Source: an uncultured Demequina sp.
Lineage (GTDB): Bacteria; Actinomycetota; Actinomycetes; Actinomycetales; Demequinaceae
DNA: 29,946 bases
Reading direction: 5' to 3'
Assembly: GCA_937925595.1 (NCBI GenBank)
Contig: CALALQ010000503.1
Coordinates: 1-29,946 of the forward strand
Part shown: positions 28,900 through 29,946 of the stretch, piece after piece
Layout: each line of letters begins with the position of its first letter
Position numbering within the stretch: the stretch's first letter is position 1
Program-made: the position numbers and the translations under genes
Notes under the pieces: model-generated
Database searches by the model: none
Told to the model about the DNA's origin: nothing
What the model saw: the letters and a program-made list of their open reading frames with translations, nothing else

Positions 28900-29121
28900 G
28901 GTCTCCCTCTCCTTCCTTCAGTCATGTGCGCGGGCAGGGCTGGCGCCGTGTCCGTCTGGGAGGCACGTCAGGCAGGGTGCCTGGTGTGCTGTTCGGATGT
29001 TGAGTTGTGTGATTCAGATGGTGGATAGGTCGCACGGGGCGCGAGGACAGCGGAAGACGACGAGTGCCGGCGCGCGGTACGCGTCGACGGCGAGGGGCGA
29101 CGCGCGAGCGCGTCAGCGTCG
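28900..29121. other. Spacer between the HNH gene and the tRNA array
   Basis: 220 nt without a convincing gene. On the minus strand GCGCACATGA near 28928 resembles the recurring -10 motif for the HNH gene. GACGCG-CGAG-CGCGTC (29099-29114) is a hairpin just past tRNA-Cys and could end the array transcript. Confidence 0.45.
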
Positions 29122-29192
29122 AGGTGCAAGCCGGACTCGAACCGGCGTGTGCGGCTTTGCAGGCCGCCGCCTAACCACTCGGCCATTGCACC
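29122..29192 (-). tRNA. tRNA-Cys (anticodon GCA)
   Basis: 71 nt. Acceptor GGTGCAA / TTGCACC; anticodon stem GCGGC / GCCGC with loop CTGCAAA; T arm GCCGG-TTCGAGT-CCGGC; discriminator T. Last tRNA of the array in transcription order. Confidence 0.95.
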
Positions 29193-29202
29193 GTGTGTGA
29201 TG

Positions 29203-29275
29203 TGCGCCCGGAGGGAGTCGAACCCCCGGCCTGTCGGACCGGAACCGACCGCTCTGTCCACTGAGCTACGGACGC
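29203..29275 (-). tRNA. tRNA-Arg (anticodon CCG)
   Basis: 73 nt. Acceptor GCGTCCG / CGGGCGC; anticodon stem GTCGG / CCGAC with loop TTCCGGT; T arm GGGGG-TTCGACT-CCCTC region. Reads CGG. Confidence 0.93.
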
Positions 29276-29282
29276 GTGATGT

Positions 29283-29299
29283 GGCGGCGCGTGGCCGCC
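29283..29299 (-). other. Inter-tRNA hairpin (Gln-Arg spacer)
   Basis: GGCGGC / GCCGCC, 6 bp, 5-nt loop. Confidence 0.5.
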
Positions 29300-29305
29300 G
29301 TGTTG

Positions 29306-29376
29306 CTCCCCGCGGAGGCTTCGATCCCCCACCTTCCGCTCCAAAGGCGGACGTGCTGCCGTTACACCAACAGGGA
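29306..29376 (-). tRNA. tRNA-Gln (anticodon TTG)
   Basis: 71 nt. Acceptor TCCCTGT / GCGGGGA (two T-G pairs); anticodon stem TCCGC / GCGGA with loop CTTTGGA; T loop ATCGAAG has A54 in place of T54. The D-arm sequence GGTGTAACGGCAGCA fits tRNA-Gln. Confidence 0.88.
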
Positions 29377-29378
29377 CC

Positions 29379-29392
29379 GACCTCGAAAGGTC
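29379..29392 (-). other. Inter-tRNA hairpin (Arg-Gln spacer)
   Basis: GACCT / AGGTC, 5 bp, 4-nt loop. Confidence 0.45.
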
Positions 29393-29395
29393 TGG

Positions 29396-29468
29396 TGCCC
29401 CCGGCACGACTCGAACGTGCAACCTCCGCATCCGTAGTGCGGCGCTCTATCCATTGAGCTACGAGGGC
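29396..29468 (-). tRNA. tRNA-Arg (anticodon ACG)
   Basis: 73 nt. Acceptor GCCCTCG / CGGGGGC; anticodon stem CCGCA / TGCGG with loop CTACGGA; T arm GCACG-TTCGAGT-CGTGC. A34 is expected to be edited to inosine by TadA to read CGT, CGC and CGA. Confidence 0.95.
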
Positions 29469-29473
29469 ATATT

Positions 29474-29491
29474 GTCCGCCAGGTAGCGGAC
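29474..29491 (-). other. Inter-tRNA hairpin (Gly-Arg spacer)
   Basis: GTCCGC / GCGGAC, 6 bp, 6-nt loop. Confidence 0.5.
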
Positions 29492-29495
29492 GTGG

Positions 29496-29569
29496 AGCGG
29501 ATGAGGAGGCTCGAACTCCCGACCTTCGCCTTGGCAAGGCGACGCGCTAACCAACTGCGCTACATCCGC
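29496..29569 (-). tRNA. tRNA-Gly (anticodon GCC)
   Basis: 74 nt. Acceptor GCGGATG / CATCCGC; anticodon stem TCGCC / GGCGA with loop TTGCCAA; T loop TTCGAGC. Reads GGC and GGT. Confidence 0.95.
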
Positions 29570-29571
29570 AT

Positions 29572-29592
29572 GACGGCATCGAGGCTGCCGTC
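29572..29592 (-). other. Inter-tRNA hairpin (Lys-Gly spacer)
   Basis: GACGGCA / TGCCGTC, 7 bp, 7-nt loop. Confidence 0.5.
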
Positions 29593-29601
29593 GGCCTTGG
29601 T

Positions 29602-29672
29602 GGGTCCCGTGAGGTTCGAACTCACACACGCCGAAGTAAAAGTTCGGAGCCCGTCCACTCGGGCGCGAGACC
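29602..29672 (-). tRNA. tRNA-Lys (anticodon TTT), unusual D arm
   Basis: 71 nt. Acceptor GGTCTCG / CGGGACC; anticodon stem CCGAA / TTCGG with loop CTTTTAC; T arm GTGAG-TTCGAAC-CTCAC. The D arm reads GCCCG-AGTGGA-CGGGC: a 6-nt loop, and position 8 is C, not T. Discriminator C. Reads AAA/AAG. Confidence 0.85.
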
Positions 29673-29686
29673 CAGGGTGCAGGCGA

Positions 29687-29709
29687 GCGCGCCGGCACAG
29701 CCGGCGCGC
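29687..29709 (-). other. Inter-tRNA hairpin 1 (Thr-Lys spacer)
   Basis: GCGCGCCGGC / GCCGGCGCGC, 10-bp perfect stem, 3-nt loop. Confidence 0.6.
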
Positions 29710-29719
29710 GAGCCCACGA

Positions 29720-29736
29720 CGCCCGCTGAGCGGGCG
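29720..29736 (-). other. Inter-tRNA hairpin 2 (Thr-Lys spacer)
   Basis: CGCCCGC / GCGGGCG, 7 bp, 3-nt loop. Confidence 0.5.
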
Positions 29737-29739
29737 GAG

Positions 29740-29812
29740 TGCCGCCTCCCGGCCACGATCCGGGCGCCTCCCGATTACGAGTCGGGTGCTCTACCTGATG
29801 AGCTAAGGCGGC
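29740..29812 (-). tRNA. tRNA-Thr (anticodon CGT)
   Basis: 73 nt. Acceptor GCCGCCT / AGGCGGC; anticodon stem CCCGA / TCGGG with loop CTCGTAA; T stem CCCGG / CCGGG. T loop ATCGTGG has A54 and T58 where T54 and A58 are normal. Reads ACG. Confidence 0.9.
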
Positions 29813-29817
29813 GTACC

Positions 29818-29848
29818 CCTCGACCCGGCGCGTACGCCGGTGTCGAGG
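29818..29848 (-). other. Inter-tRNA hairpin 1 (Pro-Thr spacer)
   Basis: 13-bp stem (CCTCGAC-CCGGCG / CGCCGG-GTCGAGG) with one bulge and a 4-nt loop. Confidence 0.6.
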
Positions 29849-29859
29849 AGACTGACTGA

Positions 29860-29876
29860 GCACGTCGAAGACGTGC
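29860..29876 (-). other. Inter-tRNA hairpin 2 (Pro-Thr spacer)
   Basis: GCACGTC / GACGTGC, 7 bp, 3-nt loop. Confidence 0.5.
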
Positions 29877-29880
29877 GAAG

Positions 29881-29946
29881 TCCGATTGCCGGGACTCGAA
29901 CCCGGGGTTTCTCCGTCCCGAACGGAGCGGGATGCCGCTTCCCTAC
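29881..29946 (-). tRNA. tRNA-Pro (anticodon CGG), 5' end outside window
   Basis: 66 nt present. Anticodon stem CTCCG / CGGAG with loop TTCGGGA; T arm CCGGG-TTCGAGT-CCCGG; 3' acceptor strand CAATCGG; discriminator A. Only about 6 bases of the 5' acceptor strand (expected CCGATT) are missing. The array therefore continues to the right. Confidence 0.88.

Noticed and set aside
29946..29946. Joining of the two window ends as a circle
   Set aside because: The 5' acceptor strand missing from tRNA-Pro (expected CCGATT) is not found at the window start, so the ends are simple cuts.

Overview
The window looks like part of the genome of a tailed phage (or phage-plasmid) of an actinobacterial host. The evidence is high GC with strong G/C at third codon positions; short, tightly packed, mostly hypothetical genes with ATGA, GTGA and TGATG stop-start overlaps; almost all genes on the minus strand; a phage-style set of nucleotide enzymes; and twelve tRNA genes (one cut by the window edge) plus a tmRNA. 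No terminase, portal, capsid or tail gene is present, so the phage assignment is an inference from gene style and content.

Layout, left to right; transcription of the minus strand runs right to left. 1-4586: three extracellular proteins in a row, namely a truncated secreted leucine-rich-repeat protein and two large paralogues that join a pilin-like N-terminus to BspA/DUF285 repeats. 4872-5831: class Ib ribonucleotide reductase small subunit NrdF. 5972-6169: a small plus-strand membrane protein. 6141-13637: many small hypothetical genes in translationally coupled operons, with an endonuclease/exonuclease/phosphatase-fold enzyme and three related genes in a row. 13701-17580: NUDIX hydrolase, P-loop ATPase, tRNA-Arg(CCT), a membrane protein with a Pro/Glu-rich tail, and a metallophosphoesterase. 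18600-20030: RNA island with tRNA-Ser, an unexplained structured stretch, tmRNA, tRNA-Thr and tRNA-Asn. 20657-20971: plus-strand leaderless HTH regulator. 20965-25944: hypotheticals, HD-domain hydrolase, secreted zinc-peptidase-like protein, GNAT acetyltransferase. 25964-27477: HipBA-type toxin-antitoxin pair. 27637-28146: two small plus-strand genes. 28199-28899: a small basic protein and an HNH endonuclease. 29122-29946: a tRNA array that continues past the window.

The strongest system-level signal is in the control regions. About 25 short related motifs (GCCGCAGGGTA, and TGCGCATGTAG or GCATAG forms) sit in front of transcription units. One of them ends 7 nt before the first base of tRNA-Arg, which fixes it as a -10 element. 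Several are followed at once by a stem-loop that would lie at the mRNA 5' end. At least seven genes have a -10 element 6-7 nt from the start codon and are probably leaderless. One leader carries a strong ribosome site on an AUG-UGA start-stop followed by a terminator hairpin, a possible attenuator. Almost every spacer in the right-hand tRNA array holds its own perfect hairpin of unrelated sequence.

The genes suggest a phage that supplies part of its own decoding machinery (tRNAs, tmRNA for ribosome rescue), adjusts nucleotide pools (NrdF, NUDIX, HD, phosphoesterases), and carries surface-exposed or secreted proteins (pilin/BspA pair, LRR protein, zinc-peptidase-like protein) whose targets cannot be read from sequence.
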